Source of the DNA: Pseudomonadota bacterium
GTDB taxonomy: Bacteria; Pseudomonadota; Alphaproteobacteria; Acetobacterales; Acetobacteraceae
DNA: 11,296 nt
Assembly (NCBI GenBank): GCA_023390705.1
Contig: JAEWCI010000373.1
Coordinates: forward strand, 1-11,296
Direction of reading: 5' to 3'
This document shows, piece by piece, positions 1-7,968 of the stretch (position 1 is the first letter of the stretch; the number at the start of each line of letters is the position of its first letter). The notes under the pieces are model-generated. The model was not told where the DNA came from. It saw only the letters and a program-made list of their open reading frames with translations, and did no database searches. Both the position numbers and the translations under genes were made by a program.

Positions 1-59
1 GCGCGGGCAACGCCGTGCCCGGCAGCGCCGGCACGGTCAGCGCCGGCATCGCTTCCTGA
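1..59 (+). CDS. Possible 3' end of an unidentified gene entering from the left edge
   Basis: Read from base 3, this frame gives 18 codons (AGNAVPGSAGTVSAGIAS) and stops at TGA 57-59. Seventeen of the 18 third positions are G or C, as in the real genes of this window; the other two forward frames lack that bias. This suggests the tail of a plus-strand gene that starts outside the window. The piece is too short to assign a family. It could also be non-coding. Confidence 0.35.
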   Translation, partial: AGNAVPGSAGTVSAGIAS

Positions 60-230
60 AGCTCCCCGCGGCCCCTCCGGCTCATCGGATTGCGCCCCTG
101 CCGTCTCTCCTGCGGACAAGGTAGCGCAGCCGCAATGGTTTCGGCCAGGGGGGCCTGGCGTTTCGGGGCGCCACAGGCTCGCCCGGTGAAGAGTGCCTCG
201 TAGGAAGGCAGGGGCAATGTTGTGACGGGC
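60..230. other. Intergenic stretch between the left-edge gene tail and the tct terminator
   Basis: No convincing reading frame is seen here. The only structure noticed is a short hairpin at 144-159: 6-bp arms GCCAGG and CCTGGC around a GGGG loop, followed by a few Ts. It could be a weak terminator for the gene ending at 59, but it lacks a real T tract, so this is tentative. Confidence 0.4.
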
Positions 231-263
231 AAGAAAAAAGGCCGCCCGGCTCCCCGGGCGGCC
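231..263 (-). terminator. Rho-independent terminator of the tctCBA operon
   Basis: The arms at 240-249 and 254-263 form a perfect 10-bp GC-only stem (GGCCGCCCGG with CCGGGCGGCC) around a 4-nt loop. Read on the minus strand, the stem is followed immediately by six Ts (239-234), then C and TT. It lies 25 bp beyond the tctA stop codon, in the right orientation to end leftward transcription. This is the clearest terminator in the window. Confidence 0.93.
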
Positions 264-288
264 CCGGTTTCCTGGCAGGTGGCGGGGA

Positions 289-1788
289 CTAGCCCGCCAT
301 CGCCTCGTCCTTGCCCTTTCGGATGGTGGGCAGGGCCATGGCGAGCAGCGCGAGGGCCGCCAGACCCAACATGGTGGCGCTGATCGGCCGCTCGACGAAG
401 ACGGTGACGCTGCCGCGGGACAGCAGCATCGCGCGGCGCAGGTGTTCCTCCATCATCGGACCGAGCACGAAGCCGATCAGCAGCGGCGCCGGCTCCATCT
501 TCAGCTTGTTGGCCATATAGCCGAAGATCGCGAAGATAACGGTGCTGTAAACGTCGAATACGTTGTTGTTCACGCTGTAGGCGCCGATAGAGCAGAAGAT
601 GAGGATCGACGGGTAGAGGAACTTATAGGGCACCTGCAGCAGCTTCACCCACATGCCGATCATCGGCAGGTTGATGACCAGCAGCATGAGGTTGCCGATC
701 CACATCGAGGCGATCAGGCCCCAGAACAGGTCCGGCTGGGCTTCCACCATGCGGGGACCGGGCTGGATGCCCTGGATGATCAGCGCGCCCACCATCAGCG
801 CCATCACGGCGTTGGACGGGATGCCGAGCGTCAGCAGCGGGATGAAGCTGGTCTGGGAGGCCGCGTTGTTCGCCGCTTCCGGACCGGCCACGCCTTCGAT
901 CGCACCCGTGCCGAACAGATGCCGGTTCTTCGAGACCTTCCGCTCCATCATGTAGGAGCCGAAGGCCGAGAGGGAGGCGCCGCCGCCCGGCAGGATGCCG
1001 AGCACCGAGCCGACCGCGGTGCCGCGCAGCACCGAAGGCGTCGCCCGCTTGAATTCCTCCTTGGTCAGCCAAAGCTGGCCCACCTTGGTCTTGAGGACGG
1101 AGCGGGCTTCCGGCTTCTCCAGGTTCAGGATGATCTCGGCGATGCCGAACATGCCCATGGCGAGGGCGACGAAGCTGATGCCGTCGGAGAGTTCAGGCAC
1201 GCCGAAGGTGAAACGCTGCTGGCCGGTCTGCACGTCCGTGCCCACCAGGCCGAGGCCGACGCCCAGGACCACCATGGCGATGGCCTTGATCACGCTGCCC
1301 TGTGCCAGCACCGCCGCGATGATGAGGCCGAGCAGCATGAGGGAGAAGTAGTCGGCCGGGCCGAAGGACAGCGCCACCGAGGTCAGCAGCGGGCCGGAAG
1401 CGGCAACCCAGATGGTGGCGACCGAGCCGGCGAAGAAGCTGCCCAGCGCCGCGGTGGCCAGCGCCGCGCCGGCGCGGCCGTTGCGGGCCATCTTGTAGCC
1501 TTCCAGCGTTGTCACCACCGAGCTGATCTCGCCCGGCAGGTTCAGCAGGATGGCCGTGGTGGAACCGCCGTACTGCGCGCCGTAGTAGATGCCCGCCAGC
1601 ATGATGATGGCGGTGGTGGCCGGCTGGCCGAAGGTGATCGGCAGCAGCAGCGAGATGGTCGCCACCGGCCCGATGCCCGGCAGCACGCCGATGGCGGTGC
1701 CGATCATCGCGCCGATGAAGCAGAAGAGCAGGTTGTTAAAGGATAGGGCGACACTGAAGCCGTGCGCCAGGTTGGTCAGAAGATCCAT
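289..1788 (-). CDS. tctA: TctA family permease, large membrane subunit of a tripartite tricarboxylate transporter
   Basis: This is the large integral-membrane subunit of a TTT transporter, a secondary uptake system that works with a TctB membrane partner and a periplasmic TctC/Bug binding protein. The 499 aa are the usual family length and consist mostly of hydrophobic helices. Family hallmarks are present in order: GVLPGIGP (34-41), YYGAQYGG through NLPGE (68-87), the second-half repeat GILPGGGASLSAF (264-276), GVAGPEAANNAA (299-310) and LTLGIPSNAVMALM (319-332). The two PG-rich motifs reflect the known internal duplication. The gene starts 29 bp after the tctB stop, with an AAGGGA ribosome-binding site about 10 nt upstream of ATG, so it is translated from the tctCBA mRNA. 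Membership is certain. The substrate cannot be read from the sequence, because TTT systems carry many di- and tricarboxylates and other small organic acids. Confidence 0.97.
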   Translation of the reverse strand: MDLLTNLAHGFSVALSFNNLLFCFIGAMIGTAIGVLPGIGPVATISLLLPITFGQPATTAIIMLAGIYYGAQYGGSTTAILLNLPGEISSVVTTLEGYKMARNGRAGAALATAALGSFFAGSVATIWVAASGPLLTSVALSFGPADYFSLMLLGLIIAAVLAQGSVIKAIAMVVLGVGLGLVGTDVQTGQQRFTFGVPELSDGISFVALAMGMFGIAEIILNLEKPEARSVLKTKVGQLWLTKEEFKRATPSVLRGTAVGSVLGILPGGGASLSAFGSYMMERKVSKNRHLFGTGAIEGVAGPEAANNAASQTSFIPLLTLGIPSNAVMALMVGALIIQGIQPGPRMVEAQPDLFWGLIASMWIGNLMLLVINLPMIGMWVKLLQVPYKFLYPSILIFCSIGAYSVNNNVFDVYSTVIFAIFGYMANKLKMEPAPLLIGFVLGPMMEEHLRRAMLLSRGSVTVFVERPISATMLGLAALALLAMALPTIRKGKDEAMAG

Positions 1789-1817
1789 GAGCTTTGGGTC
1801 CCTTTACCGGCGCCGGA

Positions 1818-2420
1818 TCAGAACTGCGGCCAGACTGGCACGCGGATGTCGAGTTCCTTGATGAAGACCCACCAGCAGAGCGCGACCAGGAAGACGGTGA
1901 TGCCGAGCACGCCCAGCGGCTTGGCGCGGTGATCGGGCTCCGCCATCGCGGCGACGCCGATGGTGGCGATCACCGTCACGACCAGCCCGGCCTTTTCCAG
2001 CAGCAGGCTGAAGACGCACATGGCGGCCAGGACGAAGCCGAGCACCCTCCAGCCCGCCGACCAACAGACAACCAGGGTTCCTGCCAGGAGGGCGAGCCCG
2101 ACGCCATTGTACCCGACTTCGAAGAAGGAGCCGAGCATCGGCGCGATCTGCCAGACGACCACCCCGACGACGACCGAGGCTGCCAGGGAGGTAAAGTCCA
2201 CGCCAAGCCATTTCTCAAGCGGATCCGGCCCGCTGAAGAAGGAACTCACCAGCACGGCAAGAGCCAACCCGGCCAGAACGCCGAAGACGAGCATGGGCAT
2301 GTAGCCCGGGCCCATGCGGCGCGCCGAGCCAAGGGCGTGGTCACCGTTCAGGTAGAAGCCTGCCGCCGCTATGAACAGCAGGAACAGGCCCGCCGATAAG
2401 TCCTTTGCATTAAGTTTCAT
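1818..2420 (-). CDS. tctB: TctB family small membrane subunit of a tripartite tricarboxylate transporter
   Basis: This is the poorly conserved small membrane subunit that pairs with TctA. The 200 aa are hydrophobic with several membrane segments. Two family signs are visible: the G-S-x-x-x-M-G-P-G-Y-M-P motif at residues 31-42 after the first helix, and a C-terminus ending in a short proline/tryptophan tail (VPVWPQF). I chose the ATG at 2418-2420 (MKLNAKDL), because a GGGGAG ribosome-binding site lies about 10 nt upstream and the protein then begins just before helix 1. The frame stays open to an ATG at 2459, which would add 13 non-family residues. The gene lies between tctC (209 bp upstream) and tctA (29 bp downstream) in the same direction. 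The assignment rests on motif plus context. Confidence 0.93.
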   Translation of the reverse strand: MKLNAKDLSAGLFLLFIAAAGFYLNGDHALGSARRMGPGYMPMLVFGVLAGLALAVLVSSFFSGPDPLEKWLGVDFTSLAASVVVGVVVWQIAPMLGSFFEVGYNGVGLALLAGTLVVCWSAGWRVLGFVLAAMCVFSLLLEKAGLVVTVIATIGVAAMAEPDHRAKPLGVLGITVFLVALCWWVFIKELDIRVPVWPQF

Positions 2421-2630
2421 AAGTTGAACGCTCCCCGCTCCTTTGCGCCACCGGCGCATCCCAAACCAGCCGCATTCGCGGCATGAGCCTTCCCAGTCGT
2501 GACCTCGGCACTTATCACCTGACCTGCCCCCGGGCCAATGGTCAAGATGAGCTTCGCCTCGTCACGACAGAAACAGACAGGCAAAAGCCGTGCTGCGTTG
2601 CAGCATAACCTTTGCCTGCTTCAACCGGCC
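2421..2630 (-). other. tctC-tctB intercistronic region with a hairpin at 2578-2618
   Basis: This 210-bp gap holds no gene. Just downstream of the tctC stop is a compound inverted repeat. Outer arms CAGGCAAA (2578-2585) and TTTGCCTG (2611-2618) match over 8 bp. Inner arms TGCTGC (2591-2596) and GCAGCA (2600-2605) match over 6 bp around a 3-nt loop. An unpaired 5-nt stretch lies on each side between the stems. On the minus strand the hairpin is followed by CTGTCTGTTTCTG, which is T-rich but not a clean T tract. It may act as a partial terminator or 3' mRNA protector that lets tctC exceed tctBA in expression, as is common for binding-protein genes. Confidence 0.55.
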
Positions 2631-3629
2631 TCAATCCACTGTTGCGCCGGAAGCCCTCACCACCGGTGCCCAGCGCGTTACCTCGGCGCGGACGAAGTCG
2701 GTGTATTCCTGCGGCGAAAGCTCGCCAACCGTGCCTCCCAACTCGGCGAAGCGCGCCCGCATGGCCGGCTGTGCCAGCAATTCGCGCAGTTCGCGGTTCA
2801 GTCGTTCGACCAGGACGGCGGGCGTGCCGGCCGGTGCCGAAAGGCCGAACCAGGACGTGCTGACCAGGTCCACGCCCTGCTCACGGAACGTTGGAATATC
2901 CGGGAAGGACGGGTGGCGGCTCTCGCTTGCCATCGCCAGGCCGCGCACCGAACCGGCGCGCAGATGCGCCGTGGCGGAAGGCAGGCTGTCCGACATCATC
3001 GGCACCACGCCGGCGATGGTATCCGTCATCGCCGGGCCGGCGCCGCGATAGGGCACGTGATTCAGGTTGGCGCCAGTCACCTGGCTGAACTGCACCACCA
3101 GCAGATGGTTGGAGGAGCCTGAGCCCGAGGTGGCGATGTCCAGGCCGCGCGGCTCGCGCTTCGAAAGCGCCACCATCTCCGCCAGGCTGCGCGGCGGGAA
3201 GCGCGGATTGGCGACGAAGACCGCAGGATTGGCCACCACCAGCCCGATATGCTCGAAATCCCGCAAGGCGTCGTAGCGCAGGTTCCCGTACAGCGCGGGC
3301 GCGATGCCATGGCTGGCGATGTTCGACATCAGCAGCGTGTAGCCATCCGGCGCCGCGCCGGCGACCATCTGGCTGCCCACCGTGGCGCCTGCGCCGGCGC
3401 GATTCTCGATGATGAAGGGCTGGCCCAGCCTTTCGTGCAGACCCTGCGACAGGATGCGGGCGACCAGGTCCGTGGTGCCGCCGGGGGCAAAGGGCACGAT
3501 CAGCTTGATGGGCTGGGATGGCCAGGCGGCCTGGGCATGGGCGCGCGGCAGCACAGACGACGCTGCAACGGCAGCGCCGCCGGCGAGTGCCGCGCGACGT
3601 GGCAATTTCCCGGACATGATCAACCTCAT
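2631..3629 (-). CDS. tctC: TctC/Bug family periplasmic substrate-binding protein
   Basis: This is the periplasmic receptor that captures the ligand and delivers it to TctAB. The 332 aa match the usual Bug length. The N-terminus has a twin-arginine-like signal (RR at 11-12, then AALAGG and a hydrophobic run) and an AHA cleavage site at 30-32, so export by Tat or Sec is likely. Bug hallmarks follow: IKLIVPFAPGGTTDLVAR (41-58), whose Asp54 is the conserved ligand-contact position of the family; ENRAGAGATVGSQMVA; PDGYTLL; and HVPYRGAGPAMTD (191-203). I chose ATG 3627-3629 because AGGGA lies 7 nt upstream. An in-frame ATG at 3617 (MSGKLPRR) is an alternative that keeps the signal peptide. The gene is divergent from the amidohydrolase gene across 117 bp. 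The ligand is unknown; the neighbours suggest a carboxylate or N-acyl compound. Confidence 0.96.
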   Translation of the reverse strand: MRLIMSGKLPRRAALAGGAAVAASSVLPRAHAQAAWPSQPIKLIVPFAPGGTTDLVARILSQGLHERLGQPFIIENRAGAGATVGSQMVAGAAPDGYTLLMSNIASHGIAPALYGNLRYDALRDFEHIGLVVANPAVFVANPRFPPRSLAEMVALSKREPRGLDIATSGSGSSNHLLVVQFSQVTGANLNHVPYRGAGPAMTDTIAGVVPMMSDSLPSATAHLRAGSVRGLAMASESRHPSFPDIPTFREQGVDLVSTSWFGLSAPAGTPAVLVERLNRELRELLAQPAMRARFAELGGTVGELSPQEYTDFVRAEVTRWAPVVRASGATVD

Positions 3630-3746
3630 TATGGCGTCCCTATGGCACGCGCGGGTCGGTGCCGGCAAGCGGGCCTCCGGCGCTGCGCTTGCCTCGGGCT
3701 GGGGCTTGCCGCAATCCTTGGCGCCCGCCGCCGCGCCAGGTGCCCC
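3630..3746. promoter_or_regulatory. Divergent promoter region between tctC and the amidohydrolase gene
   Basis: Both transcription units must start in or near this 117-bp stretch. It contains three copies of one 7-mer: GGCAAGC at 3664-3670, then its complement GCTTGCC at 3687-3693 and again at 3704-3710. The first and third form a perfect 8-bp inverted repeat (CGGCAAGC at 3663-3670, GCTTGCCG at 3704-3711), and the second and third are a 17-bp-spaced direct repeat. A minus-strand TTGCCG (3668-3663) with a poor -10 (CATAGG) near tctC is possible. No strong sigma70 promoter is seen. The repeats are a candidate operator. No regulator gene is adjacent. Confidence 0.5.
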
Positions 3747-4933
<1,187 letters not shown>

Positions 4934-4937
<4 letters not shown>

Positions 4938-5017
4938 CGCTGCGGATGGGCGGGCGCCACGCGCGGGAGATGGCCGCGCGCCTCGTCGCCGCATCCGGCA
5001 GGAAGGTCCTTCGATGA
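4934..5017 (+). CDS. Candidate 27-codon small ORF bridging the amidohydrolase and first reductase genes
   Basis: A GTG at 4934-4936 overlaps the amidohydrolase stop (GTGA). The frame runs 27 codons to a TGA at 5015-5017 that overlaps the next gene's ATG (ATGA), so it exactly fills the gap between the two genes. GGAG lies 8 nt before the GTG, although those bases also encode the end of the amidohydrolase. The peptide would be basic (MTLRMGGRHAREMAARLVAA then SGRKVLR). It resembles no family I know. It may be a coupling peptide, a decayed gene end, or a chance open frame in GC-rich DNA. A separate AGGAAGG precedes the downstream ATG, so coupling is not required. Confidence 0.22.
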
Positions 5018-5994
5018 GAATCTGTGTCTACGGCGCCGGCGCGATCGGTGGGCATGTCGCGGCGCGGCTGGCCAAGGGCGGGGCCGAGGTCTCGGTCGTC
5101 GCGCGCGGCGCGCATCTGCGCGCGATGCAGGAGAAGGGACTGACCGTCCACGCCTTCGACGGCGTGATGCACTGCCGGCCGCGCGCCTCCGCCGACCCGG
5201 CCGATCTGGGGCCGCAGGATGCGGTGATCGTCACCGTCAAGGCGCCCTCGCTGCCCGATGTCGCCGCCGGCATCGCGCCGCTGCTGCACGCAGGGACCAG
5301 CGTGGCCTTCGTGATGAACGGGATCCCCTGGTGGTTCTTCGACAAGCTGAAGGGCGCCGCGCCCGGCCAGACCCTGCCGATGCTCGACCCCGGTGAGGCC
5401 ATCCGCCGCACCGTCGGCGTGGAGCGGACCCTGGGCGGCATCGTCTATTCCGCCGCCACCGTCACCGAACCGGGGGTTGTCCTGGCCCAGGCCAGGGACC
5501 CCCGTGTGGTGCTGGGCGAGCTGGACGGCGCCATGACGCCGCGCCTCGCGGCGCTGGCCGCCGCCATTGCCGCCGGCGGCATGGGGGGCGAAGCGGTGCC
5601 GGATATCCGCCGATTCGTCTGGGGGAAGCTGCTGAGCAACCTGATGACCGGGCCGCTCTGCTGCCTCTGCCGCAGCAGCATCCGCCAGGCCATGGCGCAG
5701 CCGGCGGTGCATGCCGCGGCGCTGCGCGCCGGAGAGGAGGTGGTGGCGCTGGCTGCCGCCTATGGCCATGACATCGCCGACGCCATGGCCGCGCGCCTGG
5801 CCCGCGCCGCGAATTACGACCATAAGCCCTCCATCCTGCAGGACCTCGAACTCGGCAGGGCGATGGAGGTGGATTCGCTGTGGCAGGCGCCGCTGGAACT
5901 GGCGCGGCGGGCCGGCGTGCCGATGCCGACGCTGGAGCTTTCCATCCAGCTCGCCACCCAGGCGGCGCGGGCGGCGGGGCTGTACCGGAACTGA
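5014..5994 (+). CDS. Ketopantoate reductase family (PanE/ApbA) NADP oxidoreductase, copy 1
   Basis: This is a cytoplasmic NADP-dependent oxidoreductase of the 2-dehydropantoate 2-reductase fold. The 326 aa have an N-terminal Rossmann domain (GAGAIGG at 7-13; Arg31 at the end of beta-2, the usual NADP-phosphate position) and a helical C-terminal domain. Residues at the known catalytic positions are present: Asn102 in MNG, Lys205 and Asn209 in VWGKLLSNL, Ser273 in KPSILQDLE and Glu285 in MEVDS. A WW pair just after the NG motif (IPWWFFD, 104-110) is unlike E. coli PanE. The start has AGGAAGG 7 nt upstream. It lies 76 bp after the amidohydrolase gene and 178 bp before a paralogue that is about half identical. 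Catabolic neighbours and duplication argue against a role in pantothenate synthesis. Reduction of another 2-keto acid, or oxidation of a 2-hydroxy acid, is more likely. Confidence 0.9.
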   Translation: MRICVYGAGAIGGHVAARLAKGGAEVSVVARGAHLRAMQEKGLTVHAFDGVMHCRPRASADPADLGPQDAVIVTVKAPSLPDVAAGIAPLLHAGTSVAFVMNGIPWWFFDKLKGAAPGQTLPMLDPGEAIRRTVGVERTLGGIVYSAATVTEPGVVLAQARDPRVVLGELDGAMTPRLAALAAAIAAGGMGGEAVPDIRRFVWGKLLSNLMTGPLCCLCRSSIRQAMAQPAVHAAALRAGEEVVALAAAYGHDIADAMAARLARAANYDHKPSILQDLELGRAMEVDSLWQAPLELARRAGVPMPTLELSIQLATQAARAAGLYRN

Positions 5995-6172
5995 TGCCCG
6001 GCTCGGAAGGTCCTGGCCTTTCGGGCCGGGTATCGCGCGCAGGGTTGGTGTGGCGGCTGCGCGCCAAAATCAAAGGCATACCGGCCGCGCGGCCGCAGAT
6101 CCGCAAGGATCGGCATGTCGCGCGTCCGGTATGAGGCCGGAGCCGGTCGAGCGGTTCCAATCGGGAGTGATC
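5995..6172 (+). other. Intergenic region between the two reductase genes, with hairpins
   Basis: No supported gene lies in this 178-bp gap. A small stem at 6012-6030 (CCTGGCC and GGCCGGG, one G-U pair, 5-nt loop) comes first. The main feature is the long hairpin at 6077-6133, listed separately. A GGGAG ribosome-binding site at 6163-6167 sits 5 nt before the next ATG. No clear promoter is seen. The second reductase gene may be read from the upstream operon. Confidence 0.5.
6077..6133. repeat. Long imperfect hairpin with a GCAA tetraloop
   Basis: The left arm 6077-6091 pairs with 6119-6133 at 14 of 15 positions: CATACCGG with CCGGTATG, one C/T mismatch, then CGCGCG with CGCGCG. Further in, GATCC (6098-6102) pairs with GGATC (6107-6111) around GCAA, a stable GNRA-class loop. 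A small internal loop separates the two stems. No T tract follows on either strand, so this is not a standard terminator. It could be an RNA processing or stability element, an attenuator, or a REP-like dispersed palindrome. Confidence 0.65.
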
Positions 6173-7156
6173 ATGAGAATCTGCATCTACGGCGCCGGCT
6201 CCATCGGCGGGTATCTGGCCGGCCGGCTGGCCAAGGGCGGGGCCGAGGTTTCGGTGGTGGCGCGCGGCGCGCATCTGGCGGCGATCCGTGCCAATGGCCT
6301 GCGCGTGCTGGTGGCGGATGGCGATATCCATTTCCGCCCTGCCGCCTCCGCCGACCCGGCCGAGCTTGGCCCGCAGGATGCGGTGGTGGTCTGCACCAAG
6401 GTGCCGGCGCTGCCCGCCGTGGCGGCCGGCATCGCCCCGCTGCTGCGGCCGGATACGCCGGTGGCCTTCGTCACCAACGGCATTCCCTGGTGGTATTTCG
6501 ACCGCCATGGCGGCCCGCTGGAAGGCGGCCGCGTGCCGGAAGCCGACCCGGGCGACGTGCTGCGCCGGGCGGTCGGCGTGGAACGGGCGCTGGGCGGCGT
6601 CATCTACGCTGCCTGTTCGGTGCCGGAGCCGGGAGTGATCGAGGTCACCAGCCGCACCTCCAAGCTGCTGCTGGGCGAACCCGACGGCACGCGCAGCGGG
6701 CGCGCGGTGGCATTGGCCAGCGCCTTCAAGGCCGGCGGCCTTCCTTGCAGCGTCTCCCCCGATATCCGCACCGAGGTCTGGGCCAAGCTGCTCAACAACC
6801 TCGCCAACGGGCCGCTCTGCCTGCTCTCCCGCCAGGACATCCGCGCCACCTTCCGCGACCCGGTGGTGCGCGCCGCCGCTTTGGCGGCGGTGAAGGAGGG
6901 AATGGCGATCGCCGCCGCGCTTGGCCGCCCGGTGGCAAGCACGGCCGAGGACCGCATCAACCTGTCCGCGGACATTCCGCACAAGCCCTCCATCCTGCAG
7001 GACCTTGAAGCCGGCCGGCCGATGGAGATCGACAGCCTGCTGCTGGCGCCGCTGCGCCTGGCGCGGGAAGCCGGGGTGCCGACTCCGCTGCTCTCGCTGA
7101 CGGGGGCGCTGGCGGTCCAGGCGGCGGAAGCGGCGGGCCTCTACCGGCGCAGCTAG
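6173..7156 (+). CDS. Ketopantoate reductase family (PanE/ApbA) NADP oxidoreductase, copy 2
   Basis: This 327-aa protein is a paralogue of the gene just upstream, about half identical and colinear over its whole length. It keeps the Rossmann motif GAGSIGG (7-13), Arg31, Asn102 in TNG, the WW pair (IPWWYFD, 104-110), Lys205 and Asn209 in VWAKLLNNL, KPSILQDLE (271-279) and Glu285, so it should be an active NADP-dependent reductase of 2-keto acids or a related dehydrogenase. Differences cluster at 111-127 and 150-200, where substrate choice could differ. The start ATG 6173 has GGGAG 5 nt upstream and aligns exactly with copy 1; the open frame extends further upstream only as a shadow of copy 1. 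Enzymes of this fold act as dimers in some species, so a heterodimer with copy 1 is possible but unproven. Confidence 0.9.
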   Translation: MRICIYGAGSIGGYLAGRLAKGGAEVSVVARGAHLAAIRANGLRVLVADGDIHFRPAASADPAELGPQDAVVVCTKVPALPAVAAGIAPLLRPDTPVAFVTNGIPWWYFDRHGGPLEGGRVPEADPGDVLRRAVGVERALGGVIYAACSVPEPGVIEVTSRTSKLLLGEPDGTRSGRAVALASAFKAGGLPCSVSPDIRTEVWAKLLNNLANGPLCLLSRQDIRATFRDPVVRAAALAAVKEGMAIAAALGRPVASTAEDRINLSADIPHKPSILQDLEAGRPMEIDSLLLAPLRLAREAGVPTPLLSLTGALAVQAAEAAGLYRRS

Positions 7157-7467
7157 CGCCGATCGCCCGGGGTGGAACCACCGAGATCGCGGCCATCCTC
7201 GTCGGCGAAACCAAGAAAGGGACCGAGGTGCTGTTCCGGGAACCGGCCCCGCCGGCCGTGGGCCCGGACTATCCCTCCAGGATGGTCGGCACGAAGATGA
7301 AGGCCATCGTCGCGGCGCCGGTGGTGCCGACGGGGCTGGAGAGATTCATCCGGCTGGTGGTGCCCGAACTGCAGCGCCGCGGCCTTTTCCGCCGGGAATA
7401 CGAAGGCCGCATCCTGCGCGGGAATCTTGGCCTCGAGCGGCCGGCCAACCGGTTCTTCCCCGAATGA
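7157..7467 (+). pseudogene. C-terminal remnant of an NtaA/SnaA/DszA family flavin monooxygenase
   Basis: The last 55 or so residues, from PTGLERFIRLVVPELQRRGL to ERPANRFFPE and the TGA at 7465-7467, match the very conserved C-terminus of the FMN-dependent two-component monooxygenase family (nitrilotriacetate monooxygenase component A, pristinamycin synthase SnaA, DszA). That family ends in LVVPELQRRGLFR, EYEG, LR-NLGL and RPANR. The rest of the roughly 440-residue enzyme is missing: upstream bases in this frame (7157-7300) give no recognisable monooxygenase sequence and soon run into the reductase gene. A GTG at 7228 could start a 79-aa product, but it would have no flavin-binding barrel. This looks like the residue of a deletion that removed most of a catabolic gene. 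Confidence 0.72.
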
Positions 7468-7968
7468 CGCGGCTCTCACGCCGGCCCGTGCCGGCGGCGG
7501 AGCCCTGTTTCATTGGGGCGATGGCCGGGGTGACATTCCGCGTCGGATCGCGGGATGAAGCCTTTGCGCGGATATCTTCCTGCATCTTGATGCATTCGGT
7601 TCGCTGATCCTGCCCGGAGGCAGGAGAGCGGGCCGGCCTGCTGCGGGATAAGCCGGCAGACCTGCTCTCCGCAGGCGGGTGACGTCAGCGCGCGTCACCG
7701 TGTTCAGCAGCGTGAGAGGCCCGGAAAGCAGGGCAGGGCGCCGATCCCAGTCCGCCTGCGCACCATTCTTGTCATACGAATTATCGACCAGCCCCTCCGG
7801 TTTGTGCATGCTTCGCCCTGGGGCTGACGGTGCCGGGCCCGCCGGTCCATTGCCGCTCATGGCAGATCGGTCGGGCCGGACCCGTGAATCAAGCGATAGC
7901 CCCCCAATCAGGCCGGGCCCTGCAACGGGCGATCCGGATGCTGAAAAGAAAAACAGAGGGAGACTTCG
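7468..7968. promoter_or_regulatory. 500-bp gene-free stretch upstream of the ABC binding-protein gene
   Basis: No supported reading frame is present. Several symmetric elements are. GCCGGC-ccgt-GCCGGC at 7480-7495 could end transcription from the left. A perfect 6-2-6 palindrome TGCATC-tt-GATGCA lies at 7581-7594. A two-step hairpin spans 7623-7670 (GGAGAGC and GCTCTCC outside, GCCGGC and GCCGGC inside). A 7-bp inverted repeat GGTGACG-N8-CGTCACC lies at 7678-7699. An AT-rich island with TTGTCA (7769-7774) and TACGAATTAT is the only promoter-like spot, and no good -35/-10 pair was found. GAGGGAG at 7956-7962 is the ribosome-binding site of the next gene. Confidence 0.45.

Noticed and set aside
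442..1746. 434-codon plus-strand open frame opposite the TctA gene
   Set aside because: It is rich in His, Asp, Arg, Gln and Gly without any domain. It is the antisense shadow of the well-conserved tctA.
5994..6134. 46-codon frame starting at the TGATG overlap after the first reductase gene
   Set aside because: Third positions lack the usual G/C bias and the frame runs through the long hairpin. No ribosome-binding site or family was seen.
5711..6172. Upstream extension of the second reductase frame
   Set aside because: It overlaps the 3' part of the first reductase gene in another frame. The paralogue alignment and GGGAG site fix the start at 6173.
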